Positions 45,820-56,439 of a DNA stretch of 64,000 nt are shown here, in pieces. Both the position numbers and the translations under genes were made by a program. The stretch spans positions 4,591-68,590 of the forward strand of contig PDUO01000118.1 of the NCBI GenBank assembly GCA_003008705.1, read 5' to 3'. Under the pieces are notes generated by a model, which had not been told where the DNA came from, made no database searches, and saw only the letters and a program-made list of their open reading frames with translations. The DNA is from Pezicula radicicola. Taxonomy: Eukaryota > Ascomycota > Leotiomycetes > Helotiales > Dermateaceae. Every line of letters begins with the position of its first letter. Within the stretch, counting starts at the first letter, position 1.

Positions 45820-46593
45820 CCAAATATTTCTTGCTTAGAAGAAAATCTACTCGTTGAGGTAGACCTCGGAGCTAGTTAGTCTCCATCTCGAGGCTAATCT
45901 AAGCTATGGTGCCAGCAAACGCGTGCGATGCGTTGTTTCGTAGAATTATTAATGGCTGGGGCACAATAAATACAAGAACTTTAGACAAATTCCTAAACCT
46001 AAGACTTTCACCTTTCTGCTATCTTTGTAATATGGATTATTGCTTTAACTTTGGATATTTCTGCTTAGTGACTCTCTATTCATTGCTTGTTAATAAATAT
46101 AGCTGATCATAACGCATCTAGTTACAGATATTACGTTATTTAGCTCTCTACGGAATCTATTCCTTTGTCCCATAGTGATTTTCTAATAACAGCAGATAAG
46201 TTTGTGAGTTTCATAAGTGGTAGTGTTGTCATAGATTTTTGTAATTGCTTTAGCATTATAGTGTAATTAAATAAATAACAAAATGTATAGTCTCTTGCTA
46301 AAGCATACTTTATATAGAGCTTAAAAATTACTATATTAGCTTATAATAACCCTTTTGTATTATGACCCTTGTTTAGATTACAAATGTTAATGTTTCAAGC
46401 ACCAAGGGTGAGATGTATATCTCACCATGATGGAATATTTTGGAAACTGTTGGACGGCTATTAGGTGACAATGTAGCATATTCTTCGAAGGTCATAAATG
46501 TAAAGTTAGGTATTTCTTGAAATCATCAAAATGATTCCCTTGAAGGTATGTCTTAAATTTATGTTTGGCTGTATACTCTAGAATTATACTAGA
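45820..46593. other. AT-rich intergenic
   Basis: No gene or clear repeat seen. Confidence 0.45.
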
Positions 46594-47145
46594 TTATGCT
46601 ATATCTACAGGACTGGGGTACCAAACAGTCGTCTCCGGATCTTCCCAATCCGCAGAAAAGCAATATGACTCAAAGCAGGTACCTATTGCGCCCTCGGTGT
46701 CGAAGAACATAAACTCACAAGTTCCTTTCTTCCCATGCCAGACACCCGACTGAGCCAACCCGAATCCTCTTCTTTCAAACTCAGCCCTTCGCTCAGCGGG
46801 TTCGATATGGTTACAGTCGAAAGCAATATGGTGAATACCTTCGCCGTGATTCTCAAGAAATTCAGTCATAATCGATTGTCCTGAGACAGGTTGCATGATC
46901 TCCCATACAATAGAACCCTGGTTTGCGAAACAAACTTTAAGTTCAAAGATCGCTGGCTTTCCTCGAAAAGTCTGCTCGGTAACAGTCTTAGAGTTGAAAG
47001 TGTGGATTTGGAAGGGACCTATCCCTAGCCTTAAAAGACCATCGATTGTCTTCTTATGGTCGCGCGTTATGATGCATATCTCTACCACATTTCCTAAAAA
47101 TGGAGATGCTACCTTCATCACATCTTGAGCCGTGGTGAGTTCCAT
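46594..47145 (-). CDS. VOC/glyoxalase-fold protein, about 183 aa
   Basis: Vicinal oxygen chelate fold, with paired beta-alpha-beta modules starting GNVVEICIITRDHKKTI and HGEGIHHIAFDC. The His-His pair and the Glu in CEFMFFDTEGAIG fit metal-ligand positions, as in methylmalonyl-CoA epimerase/glyoxalase-4 relatives. The frame continues upstream to a GTG at 47214. The first ATG gives the start used here, and a short upstream exon is possible. Intact. It borders the decayed cluster, but nothing shows that it belonged to it. Substrate unknown. Confidence 0.7.
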   Translation of the reverse strand: MELTTAQDVMKVASPFLGNVVEICIITRDHKKTIDGLLRLGIGPFQIHTFNSKTVTEQTFRGKPAIFELKVCFANQGSIVWEIMQPVSGQSIMTEFLENHGEGIHHIAFDCNHIEPAERRAEFERRGFGLAQSGVWHGKKGTCEFMFFDTEGAIGTCFESYCFSADWEDPETTVWYPSPVDIA

Positions 47146-47676
47146 AGAGCATGCTATGCGGGAGCCCGGCTTGAGATCAAATGGAGATTCTAGGTTCGAT
47201 AAGTTTGTGGACACTGCTGTAACCTGACTGGAACCTAGCTTGGATAGTGGGGCGTACAGTCAAAGGTGGGATGAAAATTGTATTGCAAATTGAAGGTGTG
47301 GTGGGCGCAAGTGGGATCATATATAGATAGGTAGGATGACAAATCAATGGAATTGATCTCTGCACATGGACATAAAAGGATAGACCTGAATGTTTGGAGA
47401 AAGTGGATCCGCGGGCGCGGGCCGCGGGGAGAGATAGATAAAGGAGCCCAACCCCTGACAAGCATTACTGTATTCTCCATGCTGCTGCTGCAGATACGAA
47501 GGTACTGTATGTACAGTACAGAACAGTAGGTCATGTGAGAATAAGGCTACATACAGCAACGGGCTTTTCCGTGGAATCTGGAAATGTGCTTTCTACAGCA
47601 TCACCCCTAGAACCTAAGTACTTTCTGTATCTTTTTCTAATATGACCTTAGCAGCCGTTTATACTTAACCCGCCGA
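47146..47676. other. intergenic
   Basis: Upstream region of the VOC gene. Short minus-strand frames lack motifs. A GTACTGTATGTACAGTAC near-palindrome lies at about 47503-47520. Confidence 0.4.
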
Positions 47677-49205
47677 TTATTGCCTACTATTATTTTGAAA
47701 GAGAAGTAGGAGAACCACTGAACTTAGTGCCGCCCATACTCCTGCTATGACTGTAAACGCCCAGCTCACTCCTATGGTATTGATCATGGGCATTATGATA
47801 GCAGTTGCAGCAGAACCAAGAAAGCATTGTACCAAGTTATTAGCTGCAGTTGCGGTTGCGGTTGACTCAGGGCTGAGGTCAATAATTAGAACGTTCATAC
47901 AAGAGTATGCTGCTGTTCCCGTGAATCCAAATATGAACAGATTGATAAGTGGTATTATTGGATGAAGATGTAAGTGTATCGATCAGGCATAGCCTAGCAT
48001 TGACATGTTCGCCAAAAGTACCATTGGTAAGGCGACCGGGAGGAGTGATTTCTCGACTGAAAACTCAACTCGTTCGCAATCATGGTGGTCAAGGTTACGT
48101 CCCTTAGATACTTTGATGCCAAAGGTAGTCGCAACGCGTCGATAGTTCCAGTCTACTAGGAATCTATTTCCTATGGCTGCTAGCATCGTTCCCAGACCGA
48201 TAGGAACGTAAGCAAGCCCAATTTGAACGTCACCGATATGGTAGGTATTGTGGAAACAGAATGTGAGACTGGATGTGATTGAATAATAGATAGCAAAGCT
48301 AAAACCGTTGTAAAGAAGAACACAGCCAGTTGGATATTCAAAGAGCAGACGCAGGGTACGCAATGGGTTAGGAATATTTGAACTTTTCTTTCTTGTAGAC
48401 GCATCGCCGTGATCCACAGTGAGACTATCATTCTTAGAATTTCTGTCGTGTACGAACCAAGATACGATAGATTTCTTCCAGGCAGAGCTGGGTGGTACGG
48501 AACCATTTCCGACGATGCTACGGCATGTCTCGGGCAGAAAGCCTAGCAGGATAATGAAAATAGTTATAGCAGCAGCAGCCAGAAATATGAAGATGTACCG
48601 CCAACCAAGCTGCTGGCTTATGATGCCCCCAAGGACTGGGCCAAAACTCGGGCCAATGATTGGTCCAACAGAGGCGAATCCGATGTACTGGCCACGTTCA
48701 CTGGATGTGACAATGTCGGCCGTTACAGAATATGCCAAGTTGACTGTTGAGCTACTGCCAGTGCTCTGCAAGTAACGGATAAGAAGGATACCAACGAAGG
48801 TATTCTGATATGCCAGCGCAATGTTTGCTGCAATTTACGTCACAAAACAGAAGATGTACATAGGCCTCCTTCCGATTGTATCAGAGTACGAAGCGATGAA
48901 CATCGGAGACAAGCCTTGAAATATCTGAGAATATATTAGTATTGCACATAGTTTCACTGTTATAAGGATTGCTATCTCATGAGAGTGAACCCACCATGTA
49001 CGACGTGATTGTAGCATTGAGAAGTTCTGGGTTGATATGTAATTCTCTTTTTATGGCAATTAGAGCTGGATAGTAGATATTGGCGGCCAGTGGCGAGAAA
49101 ATTGATGCAGAAGTACCTGCAATGACTATCATCAGCCTCTGATGCGGGCTGAAAATGGTGTAGCTCGCTTGGGTCCCTAAGTAGTGGACTCTGCTCGTTC
49201 GCCAT
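47677..49205 (-). pseudogene. decayed MFS exporter (DHA1 type) with a frameshift and two in-frame stops
   Basis: The start [10 protein letters not shown] (ATG at 49205) is one base out of frame with the following [17 protein letters not shown], the normal TM1 approach of these exporters. The shift lies near 49172-49178 in a GGG run. An intron at 48994-48925 with a CTAAT branch and CTCAG acceptor joins NATITSYM to IFQGLSPMF in phase. A TAA at 48835-48837 interrupts just after the [13 protein letters not shown] motif. A TGA at 47983-47985 interrupts after SMLGYA, at a position where a Trp would fit. All frames around these breaks keep clear MFS homology, including SVGPIIGPSFGPVLGG (motif C) and SPESTATATAANNLVQC. 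In context, probably the product exporter of the dead cluster. Confidence 0.82.
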
Positions 49206-49869
49206 CGTGATAACTGCGCAATAGGTAAATTTGGAAGTTAAATTCAAGTCCTGGCTCGAATAATAGCTTATCACATGGCTACTGATACTGAACAAGACAC
49301 TAAAAATATTAAGTGTATTGTAGCCGCAGTATCCATGGAGCTGTTAAAGAAGTTGCCGAGCCGAGAAAAGTACCCGACAAGTATCATCCGAATATCTCGA
49401 AAGGAAAGTTCCGAAACAAATATGGGGGATGGATAGGGTATTAGGTGAGATTATTGACTAAGAGAACTCATTATCGCAATCTCAGTCTCGATCTATAGGT
49501 ACCTCTTGGCTAAGTGATTGCTTCTACTTTGGGGTCTAATCCAATTTGGTGACTCGACCATTGCTTTCAAGTTCGCTTATTAACCATCACATTTTTTCTG
49601 GGACAGCTCCTCTGTTAGGTAAGCTTCAGCAGGATAACACCGTCGGCTTTGATTTCATAAGGGTCGAATAGAGATAACAGCAGTTCCAGCGCCCACCGCT
49701 ATTACAGCGAGCACTATAAACTCATTGCATTTTAGGCCACTTAATATCTCTGTGTGATACCAATAAACGGTCTCGTATCGATGCAGATTTCAGCCTGCCC
49801 GAACTCCCATGTTACAACAAAAGAAACCTTGGGAGCTATAAAAGACACCTGGCACTGCTCTGAAACTTC
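49206..49869. other. intergenic within the decayed cluster
   Basis: No coding homology recognised in about 660 bases. Confidence 0.45.
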
Positions 49870-50600
49870 CTAAGTTTGCTGCCCGAAAAATTCCTTGGTA
49901 TAGTCTTTTAGATTATCAAGGCCAAAAACCCGAGGCTCACCAATCATAGCATCTCCGCCAGAAATAGTAAAGTAATTCGCTGCTACAGGAGGATCTAACC
50001 CAGCAGCGTCCATAAACTCGGTTATGTTGAAGAAGAGCCTTGCGGGTATCGTTGGTTCCATGTATTTCTCGAAGCGGTCAGGGAGTTTGTAGTCTTCTGG
50101 CTGTATACACAGAAGTTGGACATAGCGGTGCATAGTTCCATCTGGAGGTGACGGACCCCCGTACAAAGCTTTCTTGCTATTGCTAAACGTTGGAACCAGC
50201 TCGCGGGTCTCAATGTCGAGGATAAGATCTAGCTAGTACCAAGGCAAAAGATGCGTTACAGAGCCATTAAAATTAACGTCAATATTGATCATGAATGTCA
50301 TATAAATTGATTGAGAACAGATGGCCATTCTCATTAGGCTTAGCCGAGGGGAGTTAAAGTGTCTGTATTACCGTTAATTAATTGTCCCTAGCTACTTCAT
50401 AAATAATTAGAAACACGTATACCTGTCTTCGAGACAGGGTAACCAGGGCAGAAGACTGCAACATTGTTGTTAAAGGTAACCCCAAGGCGATTTGTTGAGC
50501 TCGGGGAAAGCCCTGGTGGCGTCTGGGCTTGAGCAACTGGCGCTGATAATGAGAAAAGTGGAAAAGCTAGAGTAACGATTTGTATGTATGTATCCATCAT
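49870..50600 (-). pseudogene. secreted PEBP-like protein, disrupted (copy 1)
   Basis: Phosphatidylethanolamine-binding protein fold. Exon 1 (from ATG at 50600 to about 50424, donor GTATAC) encodes a signal peptide (MMDTYIQIVTLAFPLFSL) and the first sheet. The body has YMTFMINIDV, YGGPSPPDGTMHRYV (the ligand-site region) and PVAANYFTI near the C-terminus. A TAG at 50233-50235 interrupts a continuous homologous frame. A 45-nt in-frame intron starting GTTAAT is the only escape, and it would delete conserved residues. The acceptor of the first intron does not join in phase in any way I could find, so a second lesion is likely. PEBP-like proteins accompany maleidride cyclisation enzymes. Confidence 0.7.
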
Positions 50601-50701
50601 GGAGACGTTTCCTAGTTTAGAAGACAGGCAAAAATGATGGGAAAATTCGAAATACAAGGCTGGCGAAGATGTGACGTTTACCATGACTGTAATTACTTGT
50701 A

Positions 50702-50935
50702 TCAGGCACCCTCTTCGGTGAATTTGGAAGTTCCCGAAGTGTTAGTGTCGAGATAAATTGCTCTGTAATAGCCGAGACGGAGCGTCTTAATAATATCCCG
50801 CTCGGGTGTTGGTACTCTTCTCTCTCGATATGCTAGATATGTAATCACTGTCATGCACACTTGTTGTCTACCTAGGAGGAAATACAGTTTTTGGATTACG
50901 GCTAGCGTGCTGAGTCCTAAGAGACCACCCACCAT
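50702..50935 (-). other. unassigned 77-codon frame
   Basis: The minus-strand frame has plausible coding character (TPERDIIKTLRLGYYRAIYL) and sits between two pseudogenes. It runs upstream into a poly-C tract containing a single N at 50948. It may be the 3' remnant of another dead gene. No family is recognised. Confidence 0.2.
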
Positions 50936-51006
50936 CCATATTAGCCCNCCCCCCCCTCCAACCCCTCTCCAATCGTTTTCGACTAGGTATTCTAGAAATT
51001 GTTCGC

Positions 51007-52430
51007 CTAGTTCCCCAGTCTGTTCTTTACTACAAGTAAATATTTGTAAATCTCAGCCACCATGGCCATTGCAGCCTTGTAATTTGAAGTTTGCCTATCT
51101 TGATCGATGTGATTCTGTAATCCACGAACCGTAAATGACAGCTCTTTCAATCTTGATCTGAGCAAGTGCTTGAGAAAGGCCACTTTTTCGTCACCACATA
51201 TCTCGTAAGCTCCAAGCCGTAGTGAGGGATTTTTAACAGTTGTGAGGTCGGACGTGCTCTTGCCATCCAGGCTTACCGATTGCACCTTGGCTCCCTTCCC
51301 AAGATCAAAGTTGTTCCCTAAGCCGATGTCATTAAGAGAAATAACTTCCACCAATTCTACGATAGCTTCCATGACGATTCCCACCAACAGAAGTACTATT
51401 GACCGCTTATAAGAGCACGAGTTGCATGCTAGAATCTCTGATGTTTGTTGTCGGACATCTTTCTCCAATTTCATAACATTGTCAATGCTTGCTGCAGAGT
51501 TGCTTTCCATATTCTCATACAGTTCGTGCAATCTCAGAAGAAGAGACATATAGCAATTGCATTGATGTCCGCTATAGATATCTTGAGATGTTATCCTTGC
51601 AAGACTGTGGGTATTTCTCGCTGTCGCTGATGTTGTCGGATTTGTGCCTGGCTCTTGTGAAGCCACGAGTGTGCATATACCCGAGTCGAACGGAGCTTGT
51701 GAAGAGCCATCACTATTGGCGGAACCACTCCTCCACGCATGAACACTGGAACCAGAGGAGAACTGCACTTTATCCGTAGCGCTTGGAATCTTGCTATGAA
51801 GCCCCCCTGTCAGGCTCCACGACGTTCCCGAGCCAAGAAAACTGAACTCAGACTCGGTCGCAGTTACCCTATCCGCATTTATAATACTCGCCAGATCATT
51901 CGGGTCTCCCTCGACTTGCAGTGGTTGCATTAACCCGGTCTGCGTGAAGGTACTGGGGCTATCAAATATCTTGTCAAAGTCAAAATCAGACTCGCCTGAT
52001 GGCAAGAAGAGATCCATTACGTTGCTTTCATCCCGGCATCTAGGTTTGTCGCCTCAAATTCTGTATAACTGGGGTTCTCGTCTACATCACTGGACTTTAG
52101 AGATGTAGACGTTGTATATTGTTGAGTGTTGGGTGAGGCATTGGCCGTTGGAGTTAATTGACCAGGGAAGGTATCTGCCATTACCAAGTCAGACGAGGAA
52201 TTTGATATAATCAAGCCTTCAGACGTGGATCCATCATCGTCCAATGGCTCATTCGCCCGAGATTCACGAGCCGGCCTTCGGGGTCGCCCAAGTCGGCGTG
52301 AGTAGCTGTAGATACACTGGCGACCCTGATTTTGACATCGGCTACAGCTAGGTTTCTCACGACTACAGCGAACCTTGGAGTCTTGACATGCATCGCAGGT
52401 CGATCTAATTCGTCGCTGCTTTATGATCAA
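51007..52430 (-). pseudogene. AflR-like Zn2Cys6 pathway regulator, frameshifted and without a start codon
   Basis: The upstream frame has a perfect binuclear zinc cluster, C-x2-C-x6-C-x6-C-x2-C-x6-C, in STCDACQDSKVRCSREKPSC and onward, followed by RRLGRPRRPAR. No in-frame ATG lies near. Ile/Lys/Arg codons precede the cluster and a TTG sits where a start would be expected. That frame ends at a TAA at 52017-52019, overlapping by one base an ATG in another frame that continues as the acidic MDLFLPSGESDFDFDKIFD and then the AflR C-terminal domain (CNCYMSLLLRLHELYENME). No consensus intron joins the two. The arrangement fits an AflR-family secondary-metabolite regulator broken by a one-base shift near 52020-52060. 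Confidence 0.75.
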
Positions 52431-53889
52431 CTCATCAGATTGTACATAACGGAGTAACTGAAGAGTTGCTGGCCGATTCTGACGCCTTTGTCTCTGGGCA
52501 CATCGCAGATTTGCAATTTTGACTGGCAGGGAAATTTTGTAGCGACCATGGCCCTCTTTGCAAACAGTAACAGCGAAGGGATATTGGATTCGGGTTGAAA
52601 TATTGGATTGGAGTGTTGGACGGGGTTGTTGGGTACACAAATGCTGACAATCTCTACAGACAACCAATACCAATGCTCTGACATTGACGCCTCCTGTGAC
52701 GACGCATTCGCCAATTCGACGAAATATTAGTATTAGTATTAAAGTAAGGATAGTATATATAGTCTAAAGAAGTCGAAGCAAGGAATACTATATTGTTTTA
52801 CTAAGTTGGCCCATACGTTACGGAGGTCACGGCAAAAAGCCATAGGAATCGGTTACAGGCTGGCCAATGCCCCGGAAATAAAGTTTAGCGATAGGTTATA
52901 GGCTGTACTCTATTATTTCCGGGGGCAGAAGCCTGTAACACGGCCCTAGAAAACAACCTCTACAGGCTGCTTGTTGCCTGGCTATAGCATCTGAATTAGC
53001 GAATACAGGGCACAATACGGGAATTCCCATCCGTACATGCTGCCAATTAAGCTCTAATTGGCCAATTCGGGAATTGGCGAATGCGTCGTCACAACCCGAA
53101 TGTGGCTTTTCCCCCGGTATTAGGGAGAACGAAAGCAGCATGGGCTCAGAGAGTCTATGGAGCGCCAGTGATTTGAACTAACAGACACGAGGACCTCATG
53201 AGCATCATTCATTTCGCAATCCGGAATTCTAGTCGAGATGGGACATTATCAAAGTTTGTCATAGGACTTGAAAGCTGGAAAATAGGAGATTCTCTTAGTT
53301 CTCTAGGCTTACTATTGTTTGTACAGTTCCGCCGACTCTCATACATAGACTCCAGCGGATCTCAGATCACTGAATTTGCTGGAAAGTTGCGAAGCGCCCG
53401 AAGGTCTTACACAAACGGAAGGATCCGAACGATGCATCTGAGCTGAAATGTACAGCCTTGGTGGAGAAGATGACGTTACTGGAGCCGCGGCTGAGCAAAT
53501 GGAATTATATCTCCGATTACGCCATCAATTCTCTTATCTGTGGAGATGCCAACCTGGATTACGAGCGAGATAGAATGTACTAGAAATGGAGGTCAGTTGG
53601 AATAAAGTGAGCGAGAGTTCTACGGAGGAGATAGCCACCATTTCCAAATAAGAAGGTGCATGCGAATCTAAGTAGCGTTTTAGTATTGTGCTCAGGTATC
53701 AAGACTGGTGCAATTAGAAACCAGAGGGAAGTCGTGAACATGATCTGCTCGAAGAGATTCAACAAGAAATTAGTTTTTTGTATGGCGTTTGGATTTGCTC
53801 GCTTAACTAACATTGGAAATTGTAAACGATTTTCTGCTTGGAGTTTTGAGTCTACTCGGCATTCCGCATCGAAACTTCCTTCTTGAGGC
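52431..53889. other. intergenic within the decayed cluster
   Basis: A plus-strand frame at about 53410-53575 has coding-like character (LVEKMTLLEPRLSKWNYISD) before a TAG at 53578-53580, but no family is recognised. A minus-strand frame at 53580-53909 with hydrophobic stretches overlaps the end of the next pseudogene and is probably incidental. No polyketide synthase fragment is seen. Confidence 0.35.
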
Positions 53890-54565
53890 TCATTCCCACT
53901 GTCTTTCAAAAACTACGACCTAAAATTTTCAGCCAGCCACCTTACCGTCGATGAGCTCGGCCAACTCTTCTTTTATTAGTACATAGCACTTTTGCGCGAT
54001 CGAGCGGCTGCTTCAACGCGACCAGTTCAAAGAAGTATCTATGTGGCCCATGGCCTAAAATAGGTCTTGGTGAGATGTACACCCAAGAACGACGGTTCTT
54101 GCCAATTCTGAAGCCACTTTTAACCACCCTTACAAACCCCTTCTCCTCTATCACTTCAAAGTCGGCAGGCATGATAAAAGCTCTTGTCGAAGGTATGAAA
54201 TAATAAATTCCATGGACATTTTGGTGTCCCATGGGTGCGTCGACATCTTCAGATATTAAAAGATACTCTTTCACTTTAGGGTTAACTGCTTCCCCCTTGA
54301 GCTCTGGAAAACGTCCCGCGCCGGACATTGAATACTCTGTCGTGAGCTTGGAATAAGACGGCTCGCAGTCTGGTGACTCGAGTTTGAGTGTCGGCTCGCG
54401 AACGGCTGCGAAGGCAGGGGATTTCGAAAAGAGTTGGTCGTCATAACCCCTGTGCCTGTAGAGAAGCTTGCCAAGGTAAAATTCGATATACTTCAGAATT
54501 GTATTTTTGAGAATTGTGGTGAAGAAAGGGCTATGCGGTGATAACTGAGAGATTGGAAGCTTAAA
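53890..54565 (-). pseudogene. PEBP-like protein, disrupted (copy 2)
   Basis: PEBP/YbhB-type fold. The frame is open from 54565 but has no start codon before homology begins (ILKYIEFYLGKLLYRHRGYD). It continues through GAGRFPELKGEAVNPKVKEY, LISEDVDAPMGHQNVHGIYY (the DxDxP-like ligand motif) and GHGPHRYFFELVAL. After that the frame shifts by one base (within about 53960-53990), because the family tail KEELAELIDGKVAG appears in another frame. The tail then meets TGA at 53929-53931 and TAG at 53920-53922, both where Trp would fit, before ending FERQWE with a TGA at 53890-53892. So there is a lost start, one frameshift and two nonsense codons. Cytosolic type, unlike the secreted copy 1. Confidence 0.78.
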
Positions 54566-54928
54566 TTATCCAAGTACGTTGGTAGCTACCGCAAATAATG
54601 AATGGCCTGTTCACATGTGGTCGGCATAGAATAGGAATTATACGGAGATACTATAATGATGTGTAACTAGGTATTTCTAGTCAAATTAGTCAAGACTAAC
54701 TTACGAACACTCTTTGATTGGATGTATCTCGTCAAACGATGCGCAAGAAAGCACCCGTGGAAAAGTCTCCGAAGATTTAACCTCCCGCATCATCAGTGCT
54801 GTTCTAAAAAACAAGAGTGATAAAAGCTAACTTATATTGCTTTGTGTAATATAAAACAAGACTCGATTTTTTTCATACTACATATACAGTCTCTATAAGA
54901 CTGGCTGGCAATACTATAAGCGAACATC
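54566..54928. other. divergent promoter region, PEBP-like copy 2 and KSI-like gene
   Basis: The two pseudogenes read away from each other across this spacer, so it probably held both promoters. A regulator site was looked for and not found with confidence. Confidence 0.35.
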
Positions 54929-55630
54929 ATGGTGTCATTACAACTTGTCTTTGTCTTCACGCTAGGCATTGCCTGTCTGTCCGCGTCGGCACTGCAGCAA
55001 CCGATGAGCAACAGCGAGCCCACCATCTCTGGCTTGTCTGAAGTCAAGCTCGACTTTGAATTCGAGAATCCTGAAACGAATTGCAGATACGTGTCGCAAC
55101 CATGGATCTACGATGTCTTCTGGGATATAGGAACAAGCATGGATAATATCTTCTAGTTCGTCGCTGATGATGTTACCTTCCGGATCATGGGACATCACCC
55201 CTTTGCTGGGCACTACGATGATCCCAAAACAGCCTATACCAACAGCCTCTGACATCTAAACAACTGCCTGCAAGATAGAAAAGTTGATGCCAAAATCTGG
55301 GGAATCCACGGCAGTTGTGATCAGGCCTGGAGTGTGATGGAGTTCTATTTCAACGCTACCACAAACAGAGGTGTGTGCCCCTTGCCTAGTTCGAAGATAG
55401 ACTGACACTAGTTGAAAGGTGAATTCTGGGAGCTAACTAGCCTTTGGGTTGCACGATGGGGCGAGGATCGAAAACTTCACGAAGTACGGACGTACGTCGA
55501 TGCTGGTCAGATTATGAGGACCTTGATGGAGAATGAGATCTATTGGAACTCAAGCGACCGCGTTTACCATTCTGAATATGTTCCAAGTCCAGCAGGTCTT
55601 CCAGGGTGGATGAACAAAACTAGTGCCTAA
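54929..55630 (+). pseudogene. KSI/NTF2-like secreted protein with two in-frame stops
   Basis: ATG followed by a clear signal peptide (VSLQLVFVFTLGIACLSASA). The frame continues through WIYDVFWDIGTSMDNIF, a TAG at 55154-55156, then FVADDVTFRIMGHHPFAGHY, a TGA at 55250-55252, then HLNNCLQDRKVDAKIWGIHG. A short 39-nt intron (55373-55411) leads in phase to GEFWELTSLWVARWGEDRK and the C-terminus, about 220 codons in all. The cone-shaped SnoaL/NTF2 fold with an aromatic-rich pocket fits the ketosteroid-isomerase-like proteins of maleidride clusters, which promote anhydride dimerisation. That family assignment is from pattern memory. Both stops can arise by C-to-T or G-to-A transitions. Confidence 0.72.
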
Positions 55631-55660
55631 TTCTGGGACTCAGAAGTTGATGGCTAGGGA

Positions 55661-55766
55661 TCTTACGAATTGGTTTATAAGAGATCATTTTGAATGGACG
55701 TCTATTCAAATGATTTAGGTAACTTAGTTCCAATGAAAATGATCTCTTATAAACCAATTCGTACGG
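55661..55766. mobile_element. MITE, copy 1
   Basis: 106-bp foldback element: ACGAATTGGTTTATAAGAGA near the left end is answered by its inverted copy TCTCTTATAAACCAATTCGT at the right, followed by a CCGTACG-type tip and TA. It is the same family as the element at 60529-60672. The left tip has mutated. Confidence 0.8.
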
Positions 55767-56439
55767 TATTGTTCGGGGGTTGGAGGGAGGTATATGTAAA
55801 GGATAACCGCAAATTTATTTGAACTTAAGAGGCACTGCTCACTCATTTATGACCAGAGGTAGCTCGATGATGTAGTACAGAATACATGGACAGACAACAC
55901 TTAACCAAAATTATTGCATGACTTGGAAGTAGCATAGTGAAAATTAATCAAGCGTTGTTTATCAAATTATACGTAGGATAGGCTCTGAAATGTCATGTGC
56001 GAGGTAGCATTTATTAAAAAGGAATATCTAAATATACATGTAGAAGACATCTTCTGTGGTTCAAGATAGCAGATATTGACTTGGAGAGACTTTAACAAGT
56101 ATCCAACACGAAGTGAGAGAAAGGAAGGCAGTGGGAAATAGACAGACAACTAGCATGATAGATATCTAACAGTGTGGTCTCCTTCAGAAATTTTCCAAGC
56201 TGATCGGAGACATTTTCACTAGACCGGGGAACTAGTGAGTGCGTAAATCTCCGAGTACTTTTGTAGTAACCAGGTACTTTTCGGGATAATCTTTTCCGTC
56301 ATGGTACTAGACCTTCATTCTCATACTTAAATCAAAATGTAAAAGCCTTGAATTGTCCACTTCAGATCAGAAAGTACTCTAGTGCTCCAAAAGTTAAACA
56401 CCCTGTCTGGCTGCTTGCAGTTCACTCGATCCACAAAAT
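55767..56439. other. intergenic, promoter side of the citrate synthase pseudogene
   Basis: No gene recognised. Confidence 0.45.

Noticed and set aside
45820..46593. AT-rich stretch as a mitochondrial insertion or centromere-like sequence
   Set aside because: No mitochondrial gene words and too short. Ordinary AT-rich spacer is the simpler reading.
51007..52017. Independent gene starting MDLFLPSG
   Set aside because: Its content is the C-terminal part of AflR-like proteins directly following the zinc-cluster frame, so it is better read as half of one broken gene.
53580..53909. 109-codon minus-strand frame with hydrophobic stretches
   Set aside because: Starts with a TTG inside the PEBP copy 2 tail and lacks a recognised family. 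The hydrophobicity may be incidental.
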